Notes: generated by a model from the letters alone, not told the origin. Shown: positions 34,102 through 42,290, numbered from the stretch's first letter. The stretch: DNA of 50,876 nucleotides from Phascolarctobacterium succinatutens CAG:287 (GCF_000434895.1 NZ_FR892806.1:1-50876); one strand, 5' to 3'. A program made the numbers and translations.

Positions 34102-34130
34102 TTGATTTATGCATAAAAAGGGTATATAAT
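34102..34130 (+). promoter_or_regulatory. argG promoter with possible arginine-repressor half-sites
   Basis: TTGATT (34102-34107) and TATAAT (34125-34130) have a 17-bp spacer. An inverted pair AAGTATT (34075-34081) and AATACTT (34097-34103) touches the -35 box. TTGTATACAT at 34080 and TATAATACAA at 34125 resemble the TTGTATAATT arm of the argC palindrome, so a shared regulator is plausible. Confidence 0.7.
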
Positions 34131-34193
34131 ACAAGAAGTTTGTAAGTTTATTCACTAATGCATAGCATTATACAGAAATGGGAGGCTATTATA

Positions 34194-35414
34194 ATGAAAA
34201 AAGAAGATATTAAGAAAGTAGTTCTGGCTTACTCCGGTGGCCTTGATACATCCGTAATCATCCCCTGGCTGAAAGAGCATTATAACAACTGCGAAGTTAT
34301 CGCTGCCTGCGCTGACCTTGGCCAAGGCGACGAACTGGAACCCGTTCATGACAAAGCACTGAAAACCGGTGCAAGCAAATGCTACATCATGGACCTGAAA
34401 GAAGAATTCATCAGCGACTATGTATGGCCCACCGTTAAGGCCGGTGCTGTATACGAAAAGAAATACCTGCTGGGTACTTCCTTTGCTCGTCCGCTGATTG
34501 CTAAAAAATTAGTTGAAATCGCTGAAAAAGAAGGTGCTGACGCTATTGCTCATGGTGCTACCGGCAAAGGCAACGACCAGGTTCGTTTCGAACTGTCCGT
34601 AAAGGCTCTGGCTCCGCAGCTGGCGATCATTGCTCCGTGGCGTGAGTGGGAACTGCGCAGCCGTGACCAGGAAATCGACTATGCTGCAGCACACAACATT
34701 CCTATTCCTGTATCTCATGACCATGACTATTCCATGGACCGCAACATGTGGCATCTGTCCCATGAAGGCAGCGATCTGGAAGATCCGTGGAATGCACCGA
34801 AAGATGAATTGTTCATCGTTACCAACATTCCTGAAAAAGCTCCCGATAAACCGGAATATGTTGAACTGGAATACGTTGAAGGCGTGCCTGTAAGCGTTAA
34901 CGGTGAAAAACTCAGCCCGGCTAAGCTCGTTGAAAAACTGAACGAAATCGGTATCCGCAACGCTGTTGGTATCACCGATATGGTTGAAGACCGTCTGGTT
35001 GGTATGAAATCCCGTGGCGTTTATGAAAACCCTGCCGGCGCTATCATCTACTACGGCCACAACGATCTGGAAAACCTTTGCCTGGACCGTGCAACCCAAT
35101 CCTTCAAGCAACAGGTTTCCATCCGTTATTCCGAGCTGGTTTACGATGGCATGTGGTTCAGCCCGCTGCGTGAGGCTCTGGATGCTTTCGTTAACGAAAC
35201 TCAAAAAACCGTTACCGGTACTGTTCGCATGAAACTTTATAAAGGTAACATCTACAGTGCAGGCGTTAAATCCCCGTACTCCCTGTACAGCCAGGAATAT
35301 GTAACCTTCGGCGAAGACGAAGTTTACAACCAGGCAGATGCTACCGGCTTCATCAACCTCTTCGGCCTGCCGCTGAAAGTAAGAGCGCTGATGAAGAAAG
35401 GCAACCTGAAATAA
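34194..35414 (+). CDS. argG: Argininosuccinate synthase
   Basis: This 406-residue enzyme condenses citrulline and aspartate with ATP. The N-type ATP pyrophosphatase loop AYSGGLDTS lies near residue 12, with ATGKGNDQVRFE and the SHDHDYSMDRNMWHLS-like block as in type 1 ArgG. ATG 34194 is chosen since GGAGG ends 8 bases before it; an upstream in-frame ATG at 34158 is not preceded by a ribosome site. The stop overlaps the argH start by one base. Confidence 0.97.
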   Translation: MKKEDIKKVVLAYSGGLDTSVIIPWLKEHYNNCEVIAACADLGQGDELEPVHDKALKTGASKCYIMDLKEEFISDYVWPTVKAGAVYEKKYLLGTSFARPLIAKKLVEIAEKEGADAIAHGATGKGNDQVRFELSVKALAPQLAIIAPWREWELRSRDQEIDYAAAHNIPIPVSHDHDYSMDRNMWHLSHEGSDLEDPWNAPKDELFIVTNIPEKAPDKPEYVELEYVEGVPVSVNGEKLSPAKLVEKLNEIGIRNAVGITDMVEDRLVGMKSRGVYENPAGAIIYYGHNDLENLCLDRATQSFKQQVSIRYSELVYDGMWFSPLREALDAFVNETQKTVTGTVRMKLYKGNIYSAGVKSPYSLYSQEYVTFGEDEVYNQADATGFINLFGLPLKVRALMKKGNLK

Positions 35415-36826
35415 TGGCTAAGCTTTGGGGCGGTCGTTTCAGTAAGAATACGAACGAATTGGTGGACGCATTTAATGCGTCCATTGATTTTGATAAACGC
35501 TTATATCACGAGGATATCCGCGGCAGCATTGCTCATGCCGGTATGCTGGCTAAATGCGGTATCATTCCGGCAGAGGACGGGGAGAAGATTATTGCCGGTC
35601 TGAAAGAAATCCTGGCTGATATTGAAGCAGGCAACTTCCATTTTGACGTTGCGCTGGAGGACATTCACATGAATGTGGAAGCGCGTCTGACCGAACGTAT
35701 CGGCAGCGCCGGCGCCCGTCTGCATACCGCACGCAGCCGTAACGACCAGGTTGCACTCGATATGCATATGTATATGAAGCGTGAGGTTGCCGAAATTGCC
35801 GAGCTTTTGCTTAAATTTGAGGAAGCTCTCTTAACAGTTGCCAAAAAGCACGAAAAAACTCTGATGCCGGGTTATACCCATCTGCAACGTGCGCAGCCTA
35901 TTACCTTTGCTCATCATATGCTGGCATATTTCAATATGCTGCAGCGTGACTTCCGCCGCCTGCTGGGCGTTTGGGAAGGCGCGGACATGATGCCGCTGGG
36001 TGCCGGTGCGATTGCAGGTACCACGTTCCCCATCGACCGCTTTATGGTTGCGGAGGAGCTGAACTTCGGCACAGTTTATCCGAACAGCATGGACGCAGTA
36101 AGCGACCGTGACTATATCATTGAATTCCTTTCCTTTGCTTCTACCCTCATGATGCATATGAGCCGTCTGAGCGAGGAAATCTGCCTCTGGAGCAGCACGG
36201 AATTCGGCTTTGTGGAGCTGGACGATGCTTTTGCCACCGGCTCTTCCATGATGCCGCAGAAGAAGAACCCTGATATTTCCGAGCTGGTACGCGGTAAAAC
36301 CGGCCGTGTGTATGGTCATCTGATGGCTATGCTGACAACGGCTAAAGGCCTGCCGCTGACCTATAACAAGGACCTGCAGGAGGATAAGGAAGGCTTCTTC
36401 GACGCTATCGACACCGTAAAATTTACGCTGGCTGTTTATCGTGATATGATTCTGACGATGACGGTTAATGTGGACAAGATGGCACAGGCAGTGAGCAAGG
36501 ATTTCTCCAATGCCACCGACTTGGCAGACTATCTGGTACGCAAGGGACTGCCCTTCCGTCAGGCACATGAGGTTGTCGGCAAATGCGTTGCCTATGCAAT
36601 TCATCAGGGCAAATTCCTGCCGGAGATTTCTCTGGAGGAATACAAGCAGTTCTCCGACCTTTTCGAGAGCGATTTGCTGGTAGCTCTGAAGCCCGAGCAT
36701 TGCGTAGAAGCACGTAAATCCTACGGCGGCCCTGCTTTCTCCGAAAACGAGAAGCAGTTCGCTATCGGTGACAAGGTGCTGGCAGTGCAGCAGGCTAAGC
36801 TGGAGGAGCTGCAAAGCAAGCTGTAA
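35414..36826 (+). CDS. argH: Argininosuccinate lyase
   Basis: This 470-residue member of the fumarase/aspartase superfamily splits argininosuccinate to arginine and fumarate. It carries the superfamily signature GSSMMPQKKNPD with the catalytic Ser, the HTARSRNDQVALD region, and TPGYTHLQRAQP-like sequence (MPGYTHLQRAQPI). It begins with MAKLWGGRFSK, typical for ArgH. The start codon overlaps the argG stop (TAATG), so the two are coupled. The fumarate released can enter the fumarase/malic enzyme route encoded further right. Confidence 0.97.
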   Translation: MAKLWGGRFSKNTNELVDAFNASIDFDKRLYHEDIRGSIAHAGMLAKCGIIPAEDGEKIIAGLKEILADIEAGNFHFDVALEDIHMNVEARLTERIGSAGARLHTARSRNDQVALDMHMYMKREVAEIAELLLKFEEALLTVAKKHEKTLMPGYTHLQRAQPITFAHHMLAYFNMLQRDFRRLLGVWEGADMMPLGAGAIAGTTFPIDRFMVAEELNFGTVYPNSMDAVSDRDYIIEFLSFASTLMMHMSRLSEEICLWSSTEFGFVELDDAFATGSSMMPQKKNPDISELVRGKTGRVYGHLMAMLTTAKGLPLTYNKDLQEDKEGFFDAIDTVKFTLAVYRDMILTMTVNVDKMAQAVSKDFSNATDLADYLVRKGLPFRQAHEVVGKCVAYAIHQGKFLPEISLEEYKQFSDLFESDLLVALKPEHCVEARKSYGGPAFSENEKQFAIGDKVLAVQQAKLEELQSKL

Positions 36827-36848
36827 AAATTTAAAAGAGCAAAATTAT

Positions 36849-36880
36849 AGAGGCTGTCACGAAAGTGGCAGCCTCTTTGC
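36849..36880 (+). terminator. Terminator after argH
   Basis: A 12-bp stem with one wobble (AGAGGCTGTCAC at 36849-36860, GTGGCAGCCTCT at 36865-36876) and a GAAA tetraloop is followed by TTGCTT. Confidence 0.8.
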
Positions 36881-36908
36881 TTGTAGTGCAGGGGTTAGCA
36901 AAAAAATA

Positions 36909-36976
36909 TTGATAAATTCTGATAGGAAATATAAAATTATACTGAAATTAAATTCAGTGAAACGGAATTCAGTATA
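36909..36976 (+). promoter_or_regulatory. Promoter and palindrome upstream of an ATPase gene remnant
   Basis: TTGATA (36909-36914) and TAAAAT (36932-36937) are separated by 17 bp. They are followed by TATACTGAA (36938-36946) and its exact inverse TTCAGTATA (36968-36976), with another TTCAGT between them at 36953. This looks like an intact control region left in front of a dead gene. Confidence 0.5.
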
Positions 36977-36991
36977 AACGGAGGTTACAGG

Positions 36992-37130
36992 ATGTTTGTC
37001 GGTAGAGAAGCAGAGTTACAGCAATTAACAGAAGTTTTTGCTCAGCCAGGTAAGCAGGCAGTGATGCTTTGCTAAGCTTATCGACGTGGACTAGGTGGAG
37101 AAAACACTGCTGGCGATATTTAATAATTGA
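36992..37130 (+). pseudogene. Decayed 5' end of a P-loop ATPase gene
   Basis: After a GGAGG site, ATG 36992 begins MFVGREAELQQLTEVF, the classic opening of DUF234/archaeal-type AAA ATPases. The frame hits TAA at 37073-37075, continues in the same frame as AYRRGLGG (37076-37099), and then shifts by one base to KTLLAIFNN (37101-37127), ending at TGA 37128-37130. Joined together, the pieces give a Walker A of the form GRRGLGKT. So one stop and one frameshift fall within about 46 codons, and the remaining several hundred codons are missing. A hairpin terminator follows directly. It cannot make a working protein. Confidence 0.65.
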
Positions 37131-37137
37131 CATAATC

Positions 37138-37180
37138 AAACGAGCACTACTTGCAGGGTATGCAGGTAGTGCTCGTTTCG
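37138..37180. terminator. Hairpin terminator after the ATPase remnant
   Basis: A 13-bp perfect stem (AAACGAGCACTAC at 37138-37150, GTAGTGCTCGTTT at 37166-37178) is extended inside by TGCA/TGCA. It can act toward the remnant, or on the minus strand after the symporter gene. A second stem, AAATTGGG at 37198-37205 with CCCAATTT near 37224-37231, lies closer to the symporter stop. Confidence 0.7.
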
Positions 37181-37234
37181 CGTTATAGAAATGTGTAAAA
37201 TTGGGTTTGACGCTACAGGACACCCCAATTTATC

Positions 37235-38637
37235 TTATTTGAAGAACATGGCGTAATAGCCGTTGAAGAAGATATACAGGACAATCAGCGGCAGAATGTA
37301 GGTTGCATAGAAGCGCATCCATTTCGGGAAGCCGATGCCCTTACCAGTATCAACCTCTTCAATGAATTTATTCCAGCCCCAGCCGTAGCGGCTAGTGCAG
37401 AAGGCCAGGAAGATAAGGCTGCCTAAAGGCAGGATATTGTTGCTGACGAGGAAGTCTTCCAAATCCAGCACGCAGGTGCCTTTGCCCAGAGGCTCAAAGC
37501 CGCTCCAGATATTGAAGCCGAAAACGCAGGGCAGGGACAGCAGAATCATGCCGATAACAGCAAAGGGGATGAGGCGACGGCGGTCACCGCCGGTCCGCTC
37601 GCCGATGCTGGGGGGCCACCGCCGGTCAGCTCGCAGATGCTGGAGATAATCATTTCGAATACGGCAATAACAGTGGACATTGCCGCAAAGAGCATGAAGA
37701 GGAAGAAGAGAGTGCCCCAGATACGTCCGCCGTTCATAGCGTTGAATACGTTGGGCAGGGTGATGAAGAGCAGGTTCGGGCCTGCATCCGGCTGGATACC
37801 AAAGCTGAAGCATGCCGGGAAGATAATCAGACCGGCAACGATTGCTACGAAGGTATCGAGGAACATAATCCACAGCGCTTCGTTGGTGAGCTTCTGCTCC
37901 TTGCCGATGTAGCTGCCGAAGATGGACAGAGAGCCCATGCCGATGCTCAGGGTGAAGAAGGCCTGGCCCATAGCTGCGAAGATTACCTCGCGTACACCAT
38001 GCTCGGCAATTTTGTCGAAGTCGGGGTAGAGGTAATACTTGAGGCCGGCTTCACTGCCCGGAAGCAGCATGGAGTTGGCTGCAAGCACAACCATCAGCAC
38101 GATGAGGAAGGCCATCATAATCTTGGTGATGCGTTCAACGCCGTTGCGAACGCCCAGGTAGCAGACGCCGAAGCAGAGCATGATAATGATTGCCATGTTG
38201 CCGGCCATAGTTGCCGGGTCCTGCAGCAGAGCACCGAAAACACCTTTGATGCCCTGAGCGTCAAGGCCGGAAAGATCACCGACAGCCATTTTGTAGAGGA
38301 AATACAGCATCCAGCCGCTGACGGTGGTGTAGAACATCATCAGGATGATGTTGCCGGCAATAGTTACATATTTGAACAGATGCCATTTAGTTCCCTTCGG
38401 CTCCAATGTGTCGAAGGATTTGGCCGGACTGCGTCTGCTGGCGCGGCCGACAGCGAATTCCGCTACCATGATGGGCAGGCCCAACAGCAGCAGGAAGCAC
38501 AGGTAGATGAGCACAAAGGATGCGCCGCCATATTGACCTGTGACGAAAGGAAAGCGCCAGACGTTGCCTAAGCCAATGGCACAGCCGGCGGAAATCAGGA
38601 TAAATCCCAGGCGTGAAGAAAAGCTCTCACGTTCCAT
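37235..38637 (-). pseudogene. Sodium:neurotransmitter symporter (SNF) family gene, frameshifted by a 32-bp duplication
   Basis: The 5' frame encodes MERESFSSRLGFILISAGCAIGLGNVWRFP..., the sodium-binding first helix of LeuT-fold amino-acid transporters, through VFEMIISSICELTGG. The frame then runs into GPPASASGP and stops. The rest (DRRRLIPFAVIGMILLSLPCVFGFN...NGYYAMFFK) continues in another frame. Two imperfect tandem copies of a 32-bp unit lie at 37585-37616 and 37617-37648. Removing one copy joins ICELTGG directly to DRRRLIPF and gives a 1371-bp frame of 456 residues, the usual length of bacterial SNF transporters. So the gene is a recent pseudogene, a reversible on/off switch, or a sequencing or assembly artefact. 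An intact protein would import an amino acid with sodium. Confidence 0.85.
37585..37648. repeat. 32-bp imperfect tandem duplication inside the symporter gene
   Basis: Both copies begin CACCGCCGGT and share GCTCG and GATGCTGG blocks at the same positions; they differ at a few bases over the first 27. The unit is not a multiple of 3 and shifts the reading frame. Confidence 0.85.
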
Positions 38638-38677
38638 AATACATATCGTCTCCCTTACTTATACAATAATAGTATAT

Positions 38678-38706
38678 AGTATAAGCTATTATCCTGTTTT
38701 TAGCAA
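38678..38706 (-). promoter_or_regulatory. Promoter of the symporter gene
   Basis: On the minus strand, TTGCTA (38706-38701) and TATACT (38683-38678) have a 17-bp spacer, about 40 bp upstream of the start codon. An AAGGGAG ribosome site follows. Confidence 0.65.
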
Positions 38707-38805
38707 GCTAAAGAGAAATAAATGCTCTCGCAGGCTGCGGTAACGGTGAATTTGATATAGGCCTATCGGGAATATTAAATATTACAAACCGTTATAACAT
38801 TTAAC

Positions 38806-38834
38806 TTGACTATGGGCAGAGCCTATTTTATAAT
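38806..38834 (+). promoter_or_regulatory. Strong promoter of a small-protein transcript
   Basis: TTGACT (38806-38811) and TATAAT (38829-38834) have an exact 17-bp spacer. ACACACA (about 38841-38847) and TGTGTGT (38859-38865) could form a hairpin at the very 5' end of the transcript. Confidence 0.82.
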
Positions 38835-38879
38835 AGCCTCACACACAGAGATGCGTTTTGTGTGTAGAGGAGAATTAAT

Positions 38880-38975
38880 ATGGAGAAAAAGTATCTTATT
38901 ATTTTGAGTACTGTCATTTTATCTTTATGCGGTGCTGCCAGCCTGGTTTACTATGATGCTCTTTTAAGAGCTTAG
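38880..38975 (+). CDS. 31-residue single-span membrane peptide with an in-frame extension beyond its UAG
   Basis: ATG 38880 follows AGAGGAGAATTAAT, an excellent ribosome site, and encodes MEKKYLIILSTVILSLCGAA followed by SLVYYDALLRA. Positive residues come first, then one hydrophobic helix, as in small membrane proteins. The frame ends at TAG 38973-38975, but the same frame stays open for 38 more codons to TAA 39090-39092, reading LNLSGGNLHPAIAAAGHYQ and then KYKMSAGLPHPDAKNNYKA; that second stop lies in the terminator stem. Own promoter and terminator make a unit of about 280 bases. Either the 31-residue peptide is the product, or a 70-residue protein was interrupted by a nonsense change, or the UAG is read through. 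Function unknown. Confidence 0.65.
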   Translation: MEKKYLIILSTVILSLCGAASLVYYDALLRA

Positions 38976-39084
38976 CTAAATTTAAGCGGTGGCAATTTAC
39001 ATCCGGCAATCGCAGCTGCAGGACATTATCAGAAATATAAAATGTCTGCAGGATTACCCCACCCGGATGCCAAAAATAATTACA

Positions 39085-39117
39085 AGGCGTAAGCAACGGA
39101 GCTTACGTCTTTTTTTC
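39085..39117 (+). terminator. Terminator of the small-protein transcript
   Basis: A 10-bp stem with one wobble (AGGCGTAAGC at 39085-39094, GCTTACGTCT at 39101-39110), loop AACGGA, is followed by seven T residues. Confidence 0.92.
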
Positions 39118-39170
39118 TGCCCGCAAACGCTTGCTGGTGTGTTGGCATATAATTATAGTAAGGAATTTTC

Positions 39171-39200
39171 TTCGCACGGAGTTTGGCAACATGATATAAT
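39171..39200 (+). promoter_or_regulatory. Promoter of the hydantoinase-deacetylase gene pair
   Basis: TTCGCA (39171-39176) and TATAAT (39195-39200) have an 18-bp spacer, and TGA just before the -10 gives an extended element. About 105 bases of leader follow, in which I see no known riboswitch. Confidence 0.55.
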
Positions 39201-39305
39201 ATAATTAATATAGACTGTCTGTTATTAGCTTGGTGAAAGTAAATATAGCATAGATTAAAAGAATACGCATTGACACTCTGGTTTCAACGAAGGAGGGATG
39301 AAGCA

Positions 39306-40955
39306 ATGCTGTTAGGTATTGATGTAGGCGGAACCTTTACGGATGCCGTAGTGCTGCGGCAGGGCGAGGTGGTGGCGCAGGCCAAGCGCGCGACAACGCA
39401 TGACGATGTGCTGCAGTGCGTGCTGGCGGCGCTGGATGCGGTGCTGCAGCCGGGAATGGCGCAGGAGCTGGAGCGTGTCGTAATATCCAGCACTATCGTG
39501 ACCAACGCTTTGACCGAGGGCAGCCTGCCGCCGGCGTTTTTGGCAATTATCGCCGGACCGGGCATGAACGTCAAGGGACATCTGCCGGTGACACCGTATT
39601 ATTTGTCGGGTTATGTGGACCATCGCGGCAAGATTACGGCTAATATCGAATGGAGCAGACATCAGGAGCTGCTGCGGCGCAAGGGCAGCGGCGTGTGCGC
39701 TGTGAGCGGCAAGTTTTCCGTGCGCAACCCGCAGCTGGAATATCAGGCGGAGCATGAGCTGAAAAAATGCGGCTACAGCAAGGTGTTCTTGGGCAGCGAG
39801 CTGAGCGGTGAGCTGAACTTTGTGCGCCGCAGCAATTCGGCCTATTTTTCCGCGCAGGTGTATGAGCTTTTCACCCGCTTCTGCAGGCGCGTGGAACGGG
39901 CTTTGGCAGAGCGCGGTATCAGCGCTCCGGTGCATATTCTGAAGGCGGACGGCGGTACGCTGCCGCTGGAGGCAGCTTTGCAGCAGCCTGTGGAGGCTGT
40001 GTTTACCGGTCCTGCTGCTTCCGTACTGGGCATAGAGGCACTGGCTGCTCCCCAAGTGAACAGCATCTCGCTTGATGTTGGCGGCACTACTACCGACATT
40101 GCCTTTTGGGAGAACGGCCTGCCGCTGATGGCCCGCAAGGGTGCGGCGGTTGCCGGTTATCCTACGGCAGTACGCGCCTTTCATATGCGCAGCATCGGCA
40201 TCGGCGGTGACAGCAGACTGCATAAGACGGAAACCGGTTATGTTGTCGGCCCCGAGCGCGAAGGTCCCGCTGCCGCTGTCGGCGGCAGCATAGCGACGCT
40301 GAGCGATGCGCTGATTACGGCGGGTTATGTGCATTTCGGTGATGAAGAGCGGGCGCAGGCGGCGATTGCCGCTTTGGGCGGCGAGCCGCAGACGGAAGCA
40401 CGCAAGATTGTGGCTGCCGCTGTTGAGCAGATTAAAACAACGATTCGGGAAATGCTGGACGAATGGGCCAAGCAGCCCGTATATACGGTTAACGATGTTA
40501 TCAAGGGCACGGAATTTATTCCGCAGCAGCTGATTGGCGTGGGCGGCGGCGCACCGGGCTTAATCAGGGCGCTGGGCGAATCTATGGCGCTGCCGGTGGA
40601 TATTCCTGCCGGAGCGATGGTAGCGAATGCTATCGGTGCAGCGGTGGCAAGGCCGACGCTGAGCGCAGGACTCAGAGCGGATACTACCGACGGCTATTAT
40701 ATTATTCCTGAGGGCGGAAAACGCGAAGCCTTGCCGCGACGCTTCAGCAAGCAGGCGGCAGAGGAGCTGCTCGCAAGCTGGCTGCGGGAGCAGACGGCGC
40801 AGTGGCAGCTGCCCGACCAGGAAACGGAGCTTATCAGCTACGAGCATTTTCATACAGTACACGGCTATTACGAAACCGGCGATATTTACAGCCTGCGTAT
40901 GCAGCTGAAGCCGGGAATTCTCTATAAGGTTAGCGGCAGGGAGGTGAGCTTCTGA
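39306..40955 (+). CDS. Hydantoinase/oxoprolinase family protein (HyuA-like, short form)
   Basis: This 549-residue protein has the ASKHA-type ATP-binding motifs of HyuA/oxoprolinase: GIDVGGTFTDAVV at the N-terminus, SSTIVTNAL, then SLDVGGTTTDIAFW in the second lobe and IGVGGGAPGLIRALG near the C-terminal third. Family members open cyclic amides (5-oxoproline, hydantoins) or carboxylate ketones with ATP. At 549 residues it is shorter than typical HyuA (about 650-700), and no HyuB partner is present, so the reaction is uncertain. ATG 39306 is preferred since AAGGAGGG lies 9 bases upstream; an earlier in-frame start at 39270 would put that site inside the gene. The stop overlaps the next start (TGATG). 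Confidence 0.88.
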   Translation: MLLGIDVGGTFTDAVVLRQGEVVAQAKRATTHDDVLQCVLAALDAVLQPGMAQELERVVISSTIVTNALTEGSLPPAFLAIIAGPGMNVKGHLPVTPYYLSGYVDHRGKITANIEWSRHQELLRRKGSGVCAVSGKFSVRNPQLEYQAEHELKKCGYSKVFLGSELSGELNFVRRSNSAYFSAQVYELFTRFCRRVERALAERGISAPVHILKADGGTLPLEAALQQPVEAVFTGPAASVLGIEALAAPQVNSISLDVGGTTTDIAFWENGLPLMARKGAAVAGYPTAVRAFHMRSIGIGGDSRLHKTETGYVVGPEREGPAAAVGGSIATLSDALITAGYVHFGDEERAQAAIAALGGEPQTEARKIVAAAVEQIKTTIREMLDEWAKQPVYTVNDVIKGTEFIPQQLIGVGGGAPGLIRALGESMALPVDIPAGAMVANAIGAAVARPTLSAGLRADTTDGYYIIPEGGKREALPRRFSKQAAEELLASWLREQTAQWQLPDQETELISYEHFHTVHGYYETGDIYSLRMQLKPGILYKVSGREVSF

Positions 40956-42280
40956 TGGCAAAGAATACCTTGGGATTAGTATTTTTCCCTGCGTTTGACT
41001 GGATGATCAGCCCCGGTCACCCCGAACGGCAGGAGCGCTTATTATATACGCGCGACCAGCTGGAGGAGGAGGGACTGTTCGATTGCGAGGAGATTAAGGA
41101 ATATCGCCCGCGTCTTGCTGAAATCGAGGATTTGCAGCGCGCGCATGTAGGCGTGCCGTCTATTGCACGCCTGATTACGCCGGCACATCTGACCTCTGCG
41201 GGAGGCTGCCTGGCGGCGGCCGATGCCGTAATGCAGCGGGAGGTGCAGCGTGCCTTTGCTCTCGTGCGTCCGCCGGGACACCACGCTATGCGTGTAGTAC
41301 ACGGAATCCGTGGTTTTTGTACTATTAATATTGAAGCAATAATGGTAGAATATTTACGTAGCAGGTATAATATCCGCAGGATTGCTGTTGTGGATACCGA
41401 CGTGCATCATGGCGACGGCTCGCAGGATGTGTTCTACCATGATCCCGATACGCTGTATATCTCCTTCCATCAGGACGGGCGCACCTTGTATCCGGGCACA
41501 GGCTTTCCTAATGAAGCAGGCAGCCCTGCGGCTTGGGGCACGAATATCAATCTGCCGTTGCTGCCGGGAACAGGCGACGAAGGACTGCACCGTCTGTATG
41601 ACGGCTTAATAACACATATTCTGGAGGACTTTCAGCCGGAGCTGATTATCAACAGCGCCGGGCAGGATAACCATTTCAGCGACCCGTTGGCGTCTATGCA
41701 GGTGACGGCACAGGGCTATGCGCGTCTGGCGGATAAGCTGCAGGCGGATATTGCGGTGCTGGAGGGCGGTTATTCTATTGAAAGCGCCCTGCCCTATGTC
41801 AACACCGGTATTATTCTGGCGATGGCAGGCATGGATTACAGCAAGGTGGTGGAGCCTGATCTGCGCGGACTGCGACCGCAGGATGAGCGCTGCAATAAAC
41901 GCGTAGACCAGCTTATTGCCGAGGTAGGCGATTTGTACTTCAACCGTGAGCGCACGAGCAAGGAATTGCTGGCGAAATGCGGCAATACCTGGCAGCGCAG
42001 CAAGCATATCTACTACGATGAGGAGGGTATCCGCGAGGAGCAGGTGGAAAGTGTGCATTATTGCGAACGCAAGGCCTGCCTCGGTTATTTTACCCTGCAG
42101 ACGGCGGCCGAAGGGACGCGCTTTGGCGACCAGAGCGCTTTCATTACCTGCCTGACGCGCGAAATCTGTCCGCATTGCCGGCAAAAGGCCTACGATGCAG
42201 CGCTGGCAGAAAAGAAGCGCGGCCGCTGGCAGTATGTGCTGGTGCAGGATATTGCCACAGGTACAGTAGAAAATCTATAA
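40955..42280 (+). CDS. Histone-deacetylase-fold protein with C-terminal cysteine-rich extension
   Basis: This 441-residue protein has an arginase/deacetylase domain in residues 1-310: RPPGHHAMR with the tandem His 109-110, VVDTDVHHGDG with zinc ligands Asp 149 and His 151, a GQDNHFSDPL block that supplies the third ligand, and EGGYS with the catalytic-type Tyr. All key residues are present, so hydrolysis of an acetylated amine (polyamine, lysine or small amide) is expected. The last 100 residues carry HYCERKACLGYF and REICPHCRQKAY, four cysteines that could form a zinc ribbon, unusual for bacterial AcuC/Aph-type proteins. It overlaps the HyuA-like gene by one base; coupling suggests successive steps on one amide substrate, which is inference. 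Confidence 0.9.
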   Translation: MAKNTLGLVFFPAFDWMISPGHPERQERLLYTRDQLEEEGLFDCEEIKEYRPRLAEIEDLQRAHVGVPSIARLITPAHLTSAGGCLAAADAVMQREVQRAFALVRPPGHHAMRVVHGIRGFCTINIEAIMVEYLRSRYNIRRIAVVDTDVHHGDGSQDVFYHDPDTLYISFHQDGRTLYPGTGFPNEAGSPAAWGTNINLPLLPGTGDEGLHRLYDGLITHILEDFQPELIINSAGQDNHFSDPLASMQVTAQGYARLADKLQADIAVLEGGYSIESALPYVNTGIILAMAGMDYSKVVEPDLRGLRPQDERCNKRVDQLIAEVGDLYFNRERTSKELLAKCGNTWQRSKHIYYDEEGIREEQVESVHYCERKACLGYFTLQTAAEGTRFGDQSAFITCLTREICPHCRQKAYDAALAEKKRGRWQYVLVQDIATGTVENL

Positions 42281-42290
42281 ATAATAAGCA

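Noticed and set aside
38973..38975. UAG read as pyrrolysine in the small membrane protein gene
   Set aside because: No pyrrolysine genes or insertion context are visible here; readthrough or a nonsense mutation are simpler explanations.
38989..39204. 71-codon plus-strand frame overlapping the small-protein transcript
   Set aside because: It starts without a ribosome site, uses a GTG inside another transcript and runs straight through the terminator hairpin.
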